Source: Gemmatimonadota bacterium
GTDB lineage: Bacteria > Gemmatimonadota > Gemmatimonadetes > Longimicrobiales > Gaopeijiaceae
NCBI GenBank assembly: GCA_040882465.1
Contig: JBBEBG010000008.1
Span: forward strand, 48,848 to 112,847
Length of the DNA stretch: 64,000 bases
Direction: 5' to 3'
Below the pieces are notes generated by a model. The model was given only the letters and a program-made list of their open reading frames with translations, had not been told where the DNA came from and did not search any database. Made by a program: the position numbers and the translations under genes. Shown piece after piece: positions 34,222-43,644 of this stretch (position 1 is the first letter of the stretch; every line of letters begins with the position of its first letter).

Positions 34222-35840
34222 CCCGGCCCGGCTTCCGCCACCGTGCGGTCCACACCTTTCCGGTACTGATCGAAGTTCTCCTCGAACATCGCGGCGAGGC
34301 GTCGCGCCGCTACGTCGTATGCGTCCGGATCCTTCCACACCGTCCGAGGCATGAGTAGTTCGGTGGGAACATCCGGGACCCGCGCTGGGACGTGAAGTCC
34401 GAAGACGGGGTCGCGTTCCGTTTCCAGGTCGTCGAGCTCTCCTTCGAGCCCGGCGCGGACCATCGCGCGGGTGTGTGCGAGGCGGATACGGCTTCCGACG
34501 CCGGTTCCACCCCCGGTCCACCCCGTGTTCACGAGCCAGGCTCGGCTCCCATGGCGCTCGAGCTTTTCGCCCAGCAATCGGGCGTAGACCGCCGGATGCC
34601 GGGAGAGGAAAGGAGCCCCGAAACAGGCGGAAAAAACGGCCTTCGGCTCGGTCACGCCCCGCTCCGTCCCCGCAACCTTCGCCGTGTATCCCGAGAGGAA
34701 GTGGTACATCGCCTCGTCGGGGGTCAGCCGTGAGATCGGAGGGAGCACGCCAAAGGCATCGCATGTGAGGAAGACGACGTTTTGCGGGTGCCCGCCCCGT
34801 CCGGACGGGACCGCGTTCGGAATGTATTCGATCGGGTAAGAGGCCCGCGTATTTTCCGTGATCGTTTCGTCGTCGTACATGACTTCTCGGGAGATCGGGT
34901 CGAGCACTACGTTTTCGAGGACGGTTCCGAACATCCTCGTGGCACCGTAAATCTCCGGCTCGCTTCCGGGGGCGAGGCGGATGACCTTCGCGTAACACCC
35001 GCCCTCGAAGTTGAAGACGCCACGGGCTCCCCATCCGTGTTCGTCGTCCCCGATGAGGCCCCGCTCGGGGTCTGCGGAAAGAGTCGTCTTTCCCGTCCCG
35101 GACAGGCCGAAGAAGAGCGCCACGTCCCCGCCCTTTCCGACGTTCGCGGAACAGTGCATCGGGAGAATGCCCTCCTCCGGGAGGAGGTGATTCAGGACCG
35201 AGAAGACCGACTTCTTGATCTCGCCTCCGTAATGGGTCCCCCCGATCAGGACGGTTCGATCTGAGAAGCTCACCACGATGAAGGTCCCCGTCCGGGTTCC
35301 GTGGAGAGCGGGGTCCGCCTCGAGCTCGGGCGCGTGCAGGACGACGAAGTCGGGGCGGATCTCCTCCAGCTCGGCAGTTCCCGGGCGGAGGAACATGTTC
35401 CAGGCGAAGAGTGCGTGCCATGCCGAAGTCGTAACCACTCGCACGTTGATCCCTGCGGCGGGATCCTGGCCCGCTCGGGCGTCTCGGACGAATAGTTCCC
35501 GGCCGTTCAGGTGGGCCACGACCTCCTTTCGGAGCTCCTCGTAACTCTCCGACGAGATCGGGACGTTGACGCTTCCCCAGTCCACGCTGGCCTCGGTCGC
35601 TCTATCCCGCACCAGAAACTTATCCAGCGGCGAGCGGCCGGTGTGCGGGGCCGTCTCGACGGCGAGTCCACCCATGTGCGCGAGCCGCCCCTCGCCGCGG
35701 GACAGTGTCCGTTCGTAGAGCTCGGGCGGAGAGAGGTTCCAGTGGACCTGTGCGGAGGGGGTGAGCCCGTGTGAGTCGAGACCGTGCCGACTCTTCGGAC
35801 CCCGAGTCTCGCGGGACGTTGGCTCCTTCGACTCGATCAT
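34218..35840 (-). CDS. pckA: Phosphoenolpyruvate carboxykinase (ATP)
   Basis: A 540-residue enzyme that converts oxaloacetate and ATP to PEP and CO2, the first step of gluconeogenesis. The ATP-dependent class is shown by the P-loop GLSGTGKTTLSADP, NVGKGGDVALFFG, and the metal/substrate segments LIGGTHYGGEIKKS and FNFEGGCYAKVI. I start it at ATG 35840 (MIESKEPTSR), which gives the usual family length; an upstream GTG adds 20 residues with no homologous character. It is followed by an EVE gene with an ATGA overlap and is divergent from the Omp85-like gene. Confidence 0.97.
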   Translation of the reverse strand: MIESKEPTSRETRGPKSRHGLDSHGLTPSAQVHWNLSPPELYERTLSRGEGRLAHMGGLAVETAPHTGRSPLDKFLVRDRATEASVDWGSVNVPISSESYEELRKEVVAHLNGRELFVRDARAGQDPAAGINVRVVTTSAWHALFAWNMFLRPGTAELEEIRPDFVVLHAPELEADPALHGTRTGTFIVVSFSDRTVLIGGTHYGGEIKKSVFSVLNHLLPEEGILPMHCSANVGKGGDVALFFGLSGTGKTTLSADPERGLIGDDEHGWGARGVFNFEGGCYAKVIRLAPGSEPEIYGATRMFGTVLENVVLDPISREVMYDDETITENTRASYPIEYIPNAVPSGRGGHPQNVVFLTCDAFGVLPPISRLTPDEAMYHFLSGYTAKVAGTERGVTEPKAVFSACFGAPFLSRHPAVYARLLGEKLERHGSRAWLVNTGWTGGGTGVGSRIRLAHTRAMVRAGLEGELDDLETERDPVFGLHVPARVPDVPTELLMPRTVWKDPDAYDVAARRLAAMFEENFDQYRKGVDRTVAEAGPG

Positions 35841-35950
35841 TGTTGGGACTCCACTCGGCGCATTCGTGGCAGGTCGCTCGTTTTCCCCTACCCGGGACAC
35901 GGGAAGGGCGTGCCGTTAGGACCGGGATCGCTCGCAGCGGTGTAGGATGA

Positions 35951-37774
35951 ATGCGCCTTCCCAGTTCCATGAATCCAGCCATGCATAATACCTCACTCGC
36001 CCTATTCGCCTTCGTGCTCCTCCTCGTGCCGGCTTTCCGCATCGAGGCTCAGGAGGCCTGTCCGGAGGGAAGGGTGACCGAGGTGCTGATCGAGAACCAC
36101 TCGATCTTCGATCCGGAAGACCTGCCGGACGAAGGGCGGCTGGTGTGGGCGTACGAGCTCGCCAACCGGGTCCACATCCGTACGCGCGAAGACTTCATCG
36201 CCAGCGAGATCCTTTTCAGCACGGGCGGCTGCTACGACGCGCGCCAGGTCGTGGAGAGCGCGCGAATTCTTCGGGAGTTCCGATTCATCGCCAGCGCGGA
36301 AGTGGCCAGCTTTCCGGCGGAAGAGGGAAACCGCCGCGTCGTCGTGAGCACGCGGGACGAGTGGACGACGAAGGTTCGGCTCGGAGTCGCCCTGGGCGGC
36401 GGGATCCAGTTTAGCAGTGCGGCGATCACCGAGGAGAACCTCCTCGGGAGGGGGATCACCCTCGGCCTCTCCTGGGCGGACCGGGGCGGGCTCCACGAAC
36501 TGGGAGGAACGCTCGAGGTCCCGGGAGTCCGTGGCAGCGATCTCGACGCCCTCGTCGGCGTCAGCCACAACCGGGGCGGGTCCAGCGGTTCGGTGACTTT
36601 GATTCGCCCTTTCGTGGGTGAGCTGATTGGTACCGCTCATCGACAGCGAGTCTTCCGTCGTCAGGAATTGTTCGCGTACGTCCTTCCCGCTGGAAACGAG
36701 ATCTCTCATGTGACCGTGCCCGATCGGGCGCAGCAAATCGAGCTTTCCCTCGCGCGCCGCTTCGGTGCTCCCGGCCGTCTCTATCTTCTCGGCGGCGGCG
36801 TCTCGGTGGAGCGTGTGGACGTGGGGGATGGGGAAATCGAAGCCATTCGCGACGGAGACTTTTCCAATCGGATTCAGGCCGGCTCGGAGCTCACGGATGC
36901 CATCTTCCCGCAGATGACGAGCCGCCGTGCGGTTCGCATGAATCTGCTCTTTGGCGCACGCCGGCTGGAGTTTCAGACGCTCCGCGGCTTGGACGCCGTG
37001 TACGGGGAGCGGGATGTGCCGAGCGGGTGGGAGGCCACAATTACTGCGGGGCGGAGCGTCGGCGGTGCGGGGGGAGGCGACCGCCCTTCCGACCTCTTCA
37101 CGGGTGGCTCGCTCCTCGCGGGATGGGCAAGACCGCACAGCGTGGGACAGCTCCGGGTCGGTGTGGAAGGGAGGCGTCTGGACGCGACCGAAGCGGGCCC
37201 CGCGGGTTGGCGGGACGTCCTCGTGGAGACCCAGGGCACTCTTTTTCTGACACCGGAATGGACCGGTGTGCAATCGTTCGTGTTCCGAGGCGCCTTCCAT
37301 GGCGGTTGGAGAGCGACCTCTCCCTTTCAGATCACCCTCGGAGGGCCCGAGGGGGTTCGCGGATTCGGCGATGCGGAGTTTCCTGGAGGGAGGCGGGTCG
37401 TGATCTCCATTGAAGCGCGGCTGGGGAGCCCCAATCCTTTCCCCGAATTCCTCGACCTGGGCTTGACGGTCTTCGGCGATGCCGGAACGGTTTGGGGCGG
37501 GGATGCCCCTTTCGGCGCCGACTCCGCGTGGAAGGGGACTCTCGGCGCGGGGCTCCGCGTCGGGTTTCCGGCCGGGAGCTCGTCGGTCATACGATTCGAT
37601 CTCGCATATCCGGTCGGACGGGGTGCCGAGACGGGATCGCCGATCCTCAGAATCTCTGCGAAGGAGTGGATTGGGGTGATCGGGGACACACGCAACCCCC
37701 AGCTCGCTCGAAGCCGGCGAAGCGGAATCCAGAGCGACTACGTGGGCGCCGCGCGAGACGAGGGCGCGCGGTGA
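35951..37774 (+). CDS. Omp85/BamA-like outer-membrane protein
   Basis: A 607-residue exported protein with a signal peptide (about 1-33, ending EAQEA). Residues about 40-140 form a POTRA-like domain (VTEVLIENHSIFD; REDFIASEILFSTGG), followed by a beta barrel. GGPEGVRGFGDAEFPGG matches the conserved barrel loop VRGF of the Omp85/TpsB family, followed by strands ending in GLRVGFPAGSSSVIRFDLAYPVG. Proteins of this type insert or translocate proteins or lipids at the outer membrane; a specific role cannot be named. The short single POTRA separates it from BamA. The start may be the second ATG at 35969. Confidence 0.82.
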   Translation: MRLPSSMNPAMHNTSLALFAFVLLLVPAFRIEAQEACPEGRVTEVLIENHSIFDPEDLPDEGRLVWAYELANRVHIRTREDFIASEILFSTGGCYDARQVVESARILREFRFIASAEVASFPAEEGNRRVVVSTRDEWTTKVRLGVALGGGIQFSSAAITEENLLGRGITLGLSWADRGGLHELGGTLEVPGVRGSDLDALVGVSHNRGGSSGSVTLIRPFVGELIGTAHRQRVFRRQELFAYVLPAGNEISHVTVPDRAQQIELSLARRFGAPGRLYLLGGGVSVERVDVGDGEIEAIRDGDFSNRIQAGSELTDAIFPQMTSRRAVRMNLLFGARRLEFQTLRGLDAVYGERDVPSGWEATITAGRSVGGAGGGDRPSDLFTGGSLLAGWARPHSVGQLRVGVEGRRLDATEAGPAGWRDVLVETQGTLFLTPEWTGVQSFVFRGAFHGGWRATSPFQITLGGPEGVRGFGDAEFPGGRRVVISIEARLGSPNPFPEFLDLGLTVFGDAGTVWGGDAPFGADSAWKGTLGAGLRVGFPAGSSSVIRFDLAYPVGRGAETGSPILRISAKEWIGVIGDTRNPQLARSRRSGIQSDYVGAARDEGAR

Positions 37775-37808
37775 CCGCGATTCCACGGCGAATCGGCGCT
37801 GCCAGGGC

Positions 37809-38537
37809 ATGGGAGTGAGCAGGTTCGGCGCCTTCCCCGGTTCCGGTCCGAGGATTCGTGGGCACGAGCTCCTAGACGAGCCGGAAATCTCGACGACGGC
37901 CCTTCGCCTCGCCCTCGGGAATGTGGAGCGCGCAAATCGGTACATCGGAGGAATTCGATCCCTCAAGAGGCACATCGCGCCCTTCACCGTGGGGCGTGGG
38001 ACCCTCTCCCTCCTCGACGTCGGGGTGGGGAACGGTGCCGTGCCCCGGCGTATCGCACCCTGGCTCGCTTCGACAGGGACCAGGCTCCGATGGGTGGGGG
38101 TGGACCTCCATCCTCGCGCCCTCCAAGTAGCCCGCCTCGAGGCCCTCGCCGAAGACAGCACCTTCGGACTGGTGCAGGCGGACGCACGGGCGCTCCCCTT
38201 CGCGAACGGGAGCTTCGATGTGAGCACCGCCACCCTCACGCTCCACCACTTCGACGATGCGGACTGCGTGACCGTCCTCTCCGAGATGGCCCGAGTGAGC
38301 CGGTCTGGAGTGATCGTGAGCGATCTGGAACGCCATCCCCTTCACTACCTCGGCGCTCGATTCCTTGCGGAGACCTGGTGGCGGGGCGACCCTGTGACGC
38401 GTCACGACGCGCCCGTGTCGGTGCTCCGGTCGTTCACCCCATCGGAACTCGGGGCATTGGCCCGAAGAGTTCCGCTCGGCTCCCCGCGGGTCCGGAGGCA
38501 CTTTCCCTTCCGACTCGTGCTGGAAGGGCATCCATGA
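37809..38537 (+). CDS. Class I SAM-dependent methyltransferase
   Basis: A 242-residue methyltransferase. Motif I is LLDVGVGNGAVPRRIA, followed by the acidic VGVDLHPRAL, ADARALPFANGSFDV and TLHHFDD, typical of the UbiE/Methyltransf_11 fold. It is the first gene of a coupled cluster; its stop overlaps the next start as ATGA. Pairing with an FAD oxidoreductase, a START-like protein and a ketosynthase resembles small polyketide or lipid-quinone biosynthetic operons. The substrate is unknown. Confidence 0.88.
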   Translation: MGVSRFGAFPGSGPRIRGHELLDEPEISTTALRLALGNVERANRYIGGIRSLKRHIAPFTVGRGTLSLLDVGVGNGAVPRRIAPWLASTGTRLRWVGVDLHPRALQVARLEALAEDSTFGLVQADARALPFANGSFDVSTATLTLHHFDDADCVTVLSEMARVSRSGVIVSDLERHPLHYLGARFLAETWWRGDPVTRHDAPVSVLRSFTPSELGALARRVPLGSPRVRRHFPFRLVLEGHP

Positions 38538-39796
38538 CCACCCTTTCGGCCGAGGTGATCGTCGTGGGAGGCGGGCCGGCCGGCGCTGCCCTGTCGGCCG
38601 AGCTCGCCGGCCGCGGGCGGTCCGTGCTCCTCGCGGACCGCGCCACCTTTCCGCGTCCCAAGGCGTGTGGCGAGTGCGTGAATCCCGGAGCGGTGGCCGC
38701 GCTCGGGAGGCTCGGGCTCCTTTCGGGTGTCTACGCCACGAGTCCGGTCACTCTCCGCGGGTGGGAGTTGGTGACGCCGGGTGGGCGGTCGGCCTGGGCG
38801 GCGTTTCCCGGAGGAGCGCGGGCGCTTGGTGTCGACCGGCGCACCTTCGACGCGGCCCTCCTCGCGGAAGCGAGGAGGCGTGGTGTTCGGGTCATCGAGG
38901 GGGTCAGGGTCCGCCACGTCGTAGCGGGCAGCTCCGATGCCGCGGCCCGCGCTTCGGGCGACAGGCACTCGGGAGAAAAGTATGTTCTCGAGGGCGATAT
39001 ACTCGTGGGCGCGGACGGCCTGCGTTCCGTCGTGGCGCGGGAGGTGGGAGCGCTCCGTCGGAGGCCTCGTCTCCGAAAGAGCTCTCTGACCTGGCGCATT
39101 CGCGGGTTCGGTCCGACCCGCGACCGGGGCCGCCTCTTGTTGGCGAGCGGAATCACCGTGGGACTCGCTCCGGTGCCTGGCGGCCCCGGCCAGGACGACC
39201 GGTGGAACGCGACCCTCGTGGTCGAGGGGAAGGGAAGCGAGGGGCTGCGTGGACGCGGGTGGGCCCTCCTCCGGGACCGACTGGGGCGCCTTACCCATGA
39301 CTGGGTGGATGAACCCCGACCGGAGGCGGGGCCCTGGGGGAGCGGACCCTTCGATTGCCCCACGAGCGCGGTGGTGGTTGGGAGGACCCTCCTCGTGGGA
39401 GACGCCGCCGGGTATTACGATCCACTCACCGGTCAGGGAATCTTTCGCGCCCTCCGTGGAGCGGAGCTCGCAGCGGAGGCGATCGATCGCGCGTTGAAGC
39501 GGCCGCGGGAGTCGTCCCCTTCGGAGCCACGGCGGGTGACGCGGCTCGTCGACCGCACGCCCCTCGACGGGTACGCACGATCGTTGGCCCGGGCCTTCTC
39601 GCCCGGGCGCCGGGTCCAAAGGGCAGTGGAGGGGGTGGTTTCGCGCCCCGCGCTCCGAGAACCGGCTCTGGCGATTCTGGGCCGCTGGCCGGCGGGGGGG
39701 CGGCTTCTCGCCGGAGTCACGGGAGACGTGCCGGCGGCGGGAGCCGGGGTCGGGATGAACGAAGACACGCGGAGGCTCGATGCGGACGGTGGATGA
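38534..39796 (+). CDS. FAD-dependent oxidoreductase (geranylgeranyl reductase/FixC-like)
   Basis: A 420-residue flavoprotein with the dinucleotide motif VVGGGPAGAALSAELA at residue 9, the PKACGECV motif typical of the geranylgeranyl-reductase and FixC group, and the second FAD motif LLVGDAAGYYDPLTGQGIF near residue 300. The family reduces or hydroxylates lipid-like or aromatic substrates. It overlaps both neighbours (ATGA upstream; 17 bases downstream), so it is made as part of a set. The reaction is unknown. Confidence 0.9.
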   Translation: MTTLSAEVIVVGGGPAGAALSAELAGRGRSVLLADRATFPRPKACGECVNPGAVAALGRLGLLSGVYATSPVTLRGWELVTPGGRSAWAAFPGGARALGVDRRTFDAALLAEARRRGVRVIEGVRVRHVVAGSSDAAARASGDRHSGEKYVLEGDILVGADGLRSVVAREVGALRRRPRLRKSSLTWRIRGFGPTRDRGRLLLASGITVGLAPVPGGPGQDDRWNATLVVEGKGSEGLRGRGWALLRDRLGRLTHDWVDEPRPEAGPWGSGPFDCPTSAVVVGRTLLVGDAAGYYDPLTGQGIFRALRGAELAAEAIDRALKRPRESSPSEPRRVTRLVDRTPLDGYARSLARAFSPGRRVQRAVEGVVSRPALREPALAILGRWPAGGRLLAGVTGDVPAAGAGVGMNEDTRRLDADGG

Positions 39797-40256
39797 GGCG
39801 GTCGCACGGGCACCTCGGGAGATATGCCTGCGTCTCGCCGCCGACGTGGAGCGGTGGCCGGACCACCTCCCGCACTACCGTTGGGTCACCTTTCGCGACA
39901 GGCGGGGCTTCGCGGACGGGGTCGTGGAGATGGCCGCCTGGCGCCACTTTCCGGGATTTCGTTGGCCGATTTGGTGGGTTTCGGAGATGGAGCCGGATCT
40001 GGACGCGGGTCGCGTGCGCTACCGTCATATCGGGGGGATCACCCGTGGAATGGAGGTCCTCTGGGAGGTGCGCGGTGAGAGCGAGGAGAAGACGCGCATG
40101 AAAATCGTCCACGAGTGGTCGGGGCCTCGTTGGCCCCTGATCGGCAATCTAGCGGCCAGCCTGGTGATTGGACCCCACTTCATCTCGCACATCGCCGGAC
40201 GCACACTCGCCGGAATCGTACGGGCCGCCGAAGCCGCACACGGGGACGGGACGTGA
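39780..40256 (+). CDS. SRPBCC (START-like/polyketide cyclase) domain protein
   Basis: A 158-residue protein with the SRPBCC helix-grip pattern: DVERWPDHLPHYRWVTF near the N-terminus, a central beta sheet, and a long C-terminal helix (GPHFISHIAGRTLAGIVRAAE). Members bind hydrophobic ligands in a deep cavity and act as cyclases, dehydratases or lipid carriers. Its start lies inside the FAD gene, and its stop overlaps the ketosynthase start as GTGA. In this context it could bind or cyclise a growing acyl chain. Confidence 0.85.
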   Translation: MRTVDEAVARAPREICLRLAADVERWPDHLPHYRWVTFRDRRGFADGVVEMAAWRHFPGFRWPIWWVSEMEPDLDAGRVRYRHIGGITRGMEVLWEVRGESEEKTRMKIVHEWSGPRWPLIGNLAASLVIGPHFISHIAGRTLAGIVRAAEAAHGDGT

Positions 40257-41599
40257 CCGGCCGGACGGGGGACGAGGGTGCGACGAACGGAACCGAGAAG
40301 GATCAAGCCGGCGCGGCTGCGAGTTGGAGAGCGAATGGGGCGCCACTCCCGCGCCGCGTAGTCGTGACCGGGATCGGTATCGTGACTGCGGCGGGAGTCG
40401 GCGTGAAGTCCTTTTGGGAGAATCTGCGCGTCCTCCGATCCCCCGTCGCCAAGATCACCCGCTTCGATGCCTCACTCTTTCGGACGCAGATCGCGGCCGA
40501 GGCGAATGAGTTCAACCCCGAGGACTTCCTCGAGAGAAACCAGGTTCGGCGGCTCGATCGTTTTGGTCAGCTCTCTCTCGCGACTGCCCACCAGGCGCTG
40601 GACGACGCGGGGCTGGACACCTCCACGCTCCCTGGGGACCGCGTCGCGGTCCAGATGGGCTCGGCCCTCGGCGGAATCGCCCACGCGGAAGCGCAGATGC
40701 ATGGCTTCATCAGCGCCGGCGTGCGGGGGGTGGACCCCCGCCTCGCCCTCACCGTCTATTGCGGAGCATCGAGCTGCAACGTGGCCATCGAGTTCGGCTT
40801 CCATGGGCCCAATTCGACCAACGCGATGAGTTGCGCGTCCGGCACCATCGCAGTCGGGGACGCGTTTCGCCTGATTCGCGATGGAAGCGCTGACGTTGCG
40901 CTTGCGGGCGGGATCGAAGCCCCCCTCGCCCCCCTCACGTTTGGCGCATTCGCGCTGATTCGGGCGATGAGCACGCGAAACGACGATCCGGCGCACGCTT
41001 GCCGCCCGTTCGACCGGGACCGTGACGGCTTTGTGATGGGAGAGGGTGGAGCGGTGCTCGTCCTGGAGGAGGAGGAGCGGGCCCGCGCCCGAGGGGCGCC
41101 CCTGTACGCTCGGATCTCCGGGTATGGGACGACAAACGACGCCCACCACATGACGGCGCCGCGCCCCGACGGACTACAGGCCGCACGCGCCATCACCGAC
41201 GCCCTCGCGAGCGCCGGAGTCGGACCGGACGAAGTGGACTACGTGAACGCACATGGGTCCTCGACCCCCCTGAACGACTCCACTGAATCTCGGGCGATCC
41301 GGATCGCGCTCGGCGAACGCGCGGGGCGGATCCCGGTGAGCGGTACGAAAGCCTACTACGGGCATGCGCTCGGAGCTTCCGGCGCGATCGAGGCCGCGGT
41401 CTGCGCGCTCGCGATCCGTGACGGCTGGATCCCGGGGACGCTGAACCTCGAGCAGGCCGGAGAGGACTGCGATCTCGACTATGTCTCCGGGGAAGGGCGC
41501 TCGCAGCCCCTTCGTCACGTGATCAGCAACTCCTTCGGGTTTGGAGGCATCAACGCGAGCCTCGTTCTCTCGGCTCCGGAGGCTGCGTCCCCTCCCTGA
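40253..41599 (+). CDS. Beta-ketoacyl-ACP synthase (FabF/KAS II family)
   Basis: A 448-residue condensing enzyme. The catalytic cysteine lies in MSCASGTIAVGDAF and the histidines in VNAHGSSTPLND and GTKAYYGHALGASGA, so the C-H-H triad is intact. A 35-residue N-terminal extension (TGRTGDEGATNGTEK) precedes the fold at RRVVVTGIGIVTAAG. It starts at GTG 40253, overlapping the previous stop. Its place among a methyltransferase, an FAD enzyme and an SRPBCC protein suggests a secondary or polyketide-like role rather than housekeeping fatty-acid synthesis. No ACP or chalcone-synthase-type gene is in the window. Confidence 0.94.
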   Translation: MTGRTGDEGATNGTEKDQAGAAASWRANGAPLPRRVVVTGIGIVTAAGVGVKSFWENLRVLRSPVAKITRFDASLFRTQIAAEANEFNPEDFLERNQVRRLDRFGQLSLATAHQALDDAGLDTSTLPGDRVAVQMGSALGGIAHAEAQMHGFISAGVRGVDPRLALTVYCGASSCNVAIEFGFHGPNSTNAMSCASGTIAVGDAFRLIRDGSADVALAGGIEAPLAPLTFGAFALIRAMSTRNDDPAHACRPFDRDRDGFVMGEGGAVLVLEEEERARARGAPLYARISGYGTTNDAHHMTAPRPDGLQAARAITDALASAGVGPDEVDYVNAHGSSTPLNDSTESRAIRIALGERAGRIPVSGTKAYYGHALGASGAIEAAVCALAIRDGWIPGTLNLEQAGEDCDLDYVSGEGRSQPLRHVISNSFGFGGINASLVLSAPEAASPP

Positions 41600-42588
41600 T
41601 GACATTCCTTCAGGAGCTCCCGGTTCCGGAGTGGGCGGCCCTCGTGCCGCTGGCTCTGGCTCTCGGGGTCGTCATGTATCTCACCCTCCTCGGACTGGCG
41701 GTCGTCCCGCATGTCCCGGCGGCGCCCCCCCTCCCCGGCGACCTCGAGTTCCTCGCGACGCCCTCCGTCATGGTCCCCGCCGCCCTTCTCTACCTGCTGG
41801 GATGGATGGTCCGGCGGCGGCGGATCCCCGAGCTCGTCTGGGAGGGCGGAAACGTCGGGGTGCGCGCGATCGCCGCCGGGCTTCTGGCCCTTCTCGTGAT
41901 TCCTGAGGGGGGAGTGGCCGGGAAAGCCGCGGCGGCCCTCGGCACCGGAGTTGCGGCCGGATTGCTTCAGCTCCTTCGCCTGGGTTGGATCACACTCGAC
42001 CATCAGGGCGGGATTGTCCCCGCGCGGAGGTGGATCCAGAAGCTCGGCGCGGACACGGGCGCGCTCGGGCTCCTCTGGCTCACCCTTCTCTCGCCCGGGC
42101 CGGCCGCGCTCCTTGCCGGCGTCGTGCTCGTGGCGCTCGCGGCGGGAGGGGGCCCTGCGTACCGCGCTGGAAGGCTTTCCCTCGTGGCGCTGGTCGGACT
42201 CTTCCGGGTTGCCGCGGGACGGTCGGGATGGCGCCATCGCCGCGCACTTCCGAGCCGGGTCGCGCGCCGCGTTCGTTCCGGGCACCTGGATGGCAAGGCC
42301 GGGATCCGGGCGGCGCCTGCGGCGCTCCTTCGCAGGGACGGGGGCCGCTCCTTCCAGGACGGGTGGCTCGTCGCCAGCGCCGAGGGACCATGGTTCCTAC
42401 CGAGGTCCGGTCGCGTGCGCGAGGGTTTCCCGCTCGCGCACCGCGTGATTGGAGTCCCAATCCGAAGTCCCCTTCTCACAGAAGTGGAACTCCGCGACCC
42501 GGGAGGAGATATGATTTTGATGGTTCCGGTCGGCGGCCCCGGGCCGGAGGAACTTGCGGGAGTCTTCGAGCGATTCGAAAACCTTTGA
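41599..42588 (+). CDS. Membrane protein with C-terminal soluble domain, function unknown
   Basis: A 329-residue protein whose first 200 residues contain about six hydrophobic helices (DUF4126-like pattern, tentative), followed by a cytoplasmic or periplasmic domain rich in arginine and glycine and ending in a beta-rich segment (EVELRDPGGDMILMVPVGG). Its ATG overlaps the ketosynthase stop as TGATG, so it belongs to the same operon and may handle the product or anchor the enzymes. I do not recognise the C-terminal domain. Confidence 0.72.
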   Translation: MTFLQELPVPEWAALVPLALALGVVMYLTLLGLAVVPHVPAAPPLPGDLEFLATPSVMVPAALLYLLGWMVRRRRIPELVWEGGNVGVRAIAAGLLALLVIPEGGVAGKAAAALGTGVAAGLLQLLRLGWITLDHQGGIVPARRWIQKLGADTGALGLLWLTLLSPGPAALLAGVVLVALAAGGGPAYRAGRLSLVALVGLFRVAAGRSGWRHRRALPSRVARRVRSGHLDGKAGIRAAPAALLRRDGGRSFQDGWLVASAEGPWFLPRSGRVREGFPLAHRVIGVPIRSPLLTEVELRDPGGDMILMVPVGGPGPEELAGVFERFENL

Positions 42589-42611
42589 CTCCGGAATCGC
42601 CTGTTTATAGC
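42585..42611 (+). promoter_or_regulatory. Possible sigma-70-type promoter for the sigma factor gene
   Basis: TTGACT (42585-42590) and TATAGC (42606-42611) are separated by 15 bases, shorter than the usual 17. The -35 hexamer contains the TGA stop codon of the preceding gene. It would give a leader of about 130 bases before the GTG at 42747. Confidence 0.3.
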
Positions 42612-42746
42612 TTTTGGCCACCGGATAGAGACCGCACTCCCTGAGGCCCCTGGCCATCGCCATACCGCGCAAGGCGTAGGGCCCCATAATCTTTTACGTC
42701 TCATCCCTAGTCGGGTTTCCTGCCGAACCCCTTTGAGAGAGGTAGC

Positions 42747-43616
42747 GTGGAACGGATGTTTTCCTCGTCTCGTGGTCTGGATTCCTTCGACCAGTACCTG
42801 CAGGACGTGGAGAAGTACCCGCTCATCCAGGATCCCGAGGAGGAGCGCGCCCTGGCCCGCCGCGCCCGGGCCGGGGACAAGGAAGCGGCCGAGCGCCTGG
42901 TGACCGCGAACCTCCGGTTCGTCATCTCCTATGTGAAGAAGTACCAGGGACGTGGGCTCGGCCTCGCCGAACTCGTCTGTATCGGGAATGAGGGGCTCCT
43001 GAAGGCGGTAAAGAAGTTCGATCCCGATAAGGGGGTCAAATTCATCTCCTACGCGGTCTGGTGGATTCGCCAGACCGTCCTCCAGGCCCTCGCCGAACAG
43101 ACGCGTTCCGTCCGGATCCCCCTCAACCAGAATTCGAACCTCGCCCGCCTCGCCCGTACCAACACCGCCCTGACCCAAGCGCTCGGCCGTCCCCCGACGG
43201 ACCAGGAGATCGCCGACGACATGGTCGAGCCGGTTGACACGGTCCGGGCGCTGCGCCGGGTGGCGGCAAGCGAGCTCTCCCTCGACGCCCCGATCGACCG
43301 AAGCGACCGCGACAGCGCCTCCTTCGGGGAGCGCTTCGCCGGAGTGGACTCGAGCGACATCGAGCAGGACGTCGAAGCGATCGCCCGGCGCGACTTCCTC
43401 GAGTCCATGTTCGAGAGTTATCTGACCGAGCGGGAACGAAAGATCCTCTATCTGTACTACGGCCTCGACGACGGCGAGGAGCGCACCCTCGAGGAGATCG
43501 GCTCACTCCTCGGCGTCACGCGCGAACGGATCCGCCAGATTCGCAACCGGGCGTTCGAGAAGCTCCGCGAAAGCCCCCACGGTGAGTCGCTCTCCGGATT
43601 CTGGACCGCCAACTGA
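42747..43616 (+). CDS. rpoD: Primary-type RNA polymerase sigma-70 factor (RpoD/SigA, short form)
   Basis: A 289-residue sigma factor without region 1.1. Region 2 is clear (NLRFVISYVKKYQGRGLGLAELVCIGNEGL and FISYAVWWIRQTVLQALAEQ), with region 3 and a C-terminal region 4 helix-turn-helix (TLEEIGSLLGVTRERIRQIRNRAFEKL). The lengths and motifs fit the compact housekeeping sigma factors of Bacteroidota and Gemmatimonadota rather than RpoH or RpoS. It starts at GTG 42747 behind GAGAGAGG (an ATG follows at 42756). A GC stem followed by TTCTTCT lies just after the stop, forming a terminator before convergent ssb. Confidence 0.92.
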   Translation: MERMFSSSRGLDSFDQYLQDVEKYPLIQDPEEERALARRARAGDKEAAERLVTANLRFVISYVKKYQGRGLGLAELVCIGNEGLLKAVKKFDPDKGVKFISYAVWWIRQTVLQALAEQTRSVRIPLNQNSNLARLARTNTALTQALGRPPTDQEIADDMVEPVDTVRALRRVAASELSLDAPIDRSDRDSASFGERFAGVDSSDIEQDVEAIARRDFLESMFESYLTERERKILYLYYGLDDGEERTLEEIGSLLGVTRERIRQIRNRAFEKLRESPHGESLSGFWTAN

Positions 43617-43621
43617 TCTCC

Positions 43622-43644
43622 GGGTCCCCACGGGACCTTCTTCT
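43622..43644 (+). terminator. Intrinsic terminator after the sigma factor gene
   Basis: A short hairpin (GGTCCC at 43623-43628, loop CAC, GGGACC at 43632-43637) is followed by TTCTTCT. It lies in the 27-base gap between convergent sigma factor and ssb genes. Confidence 0.55.
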
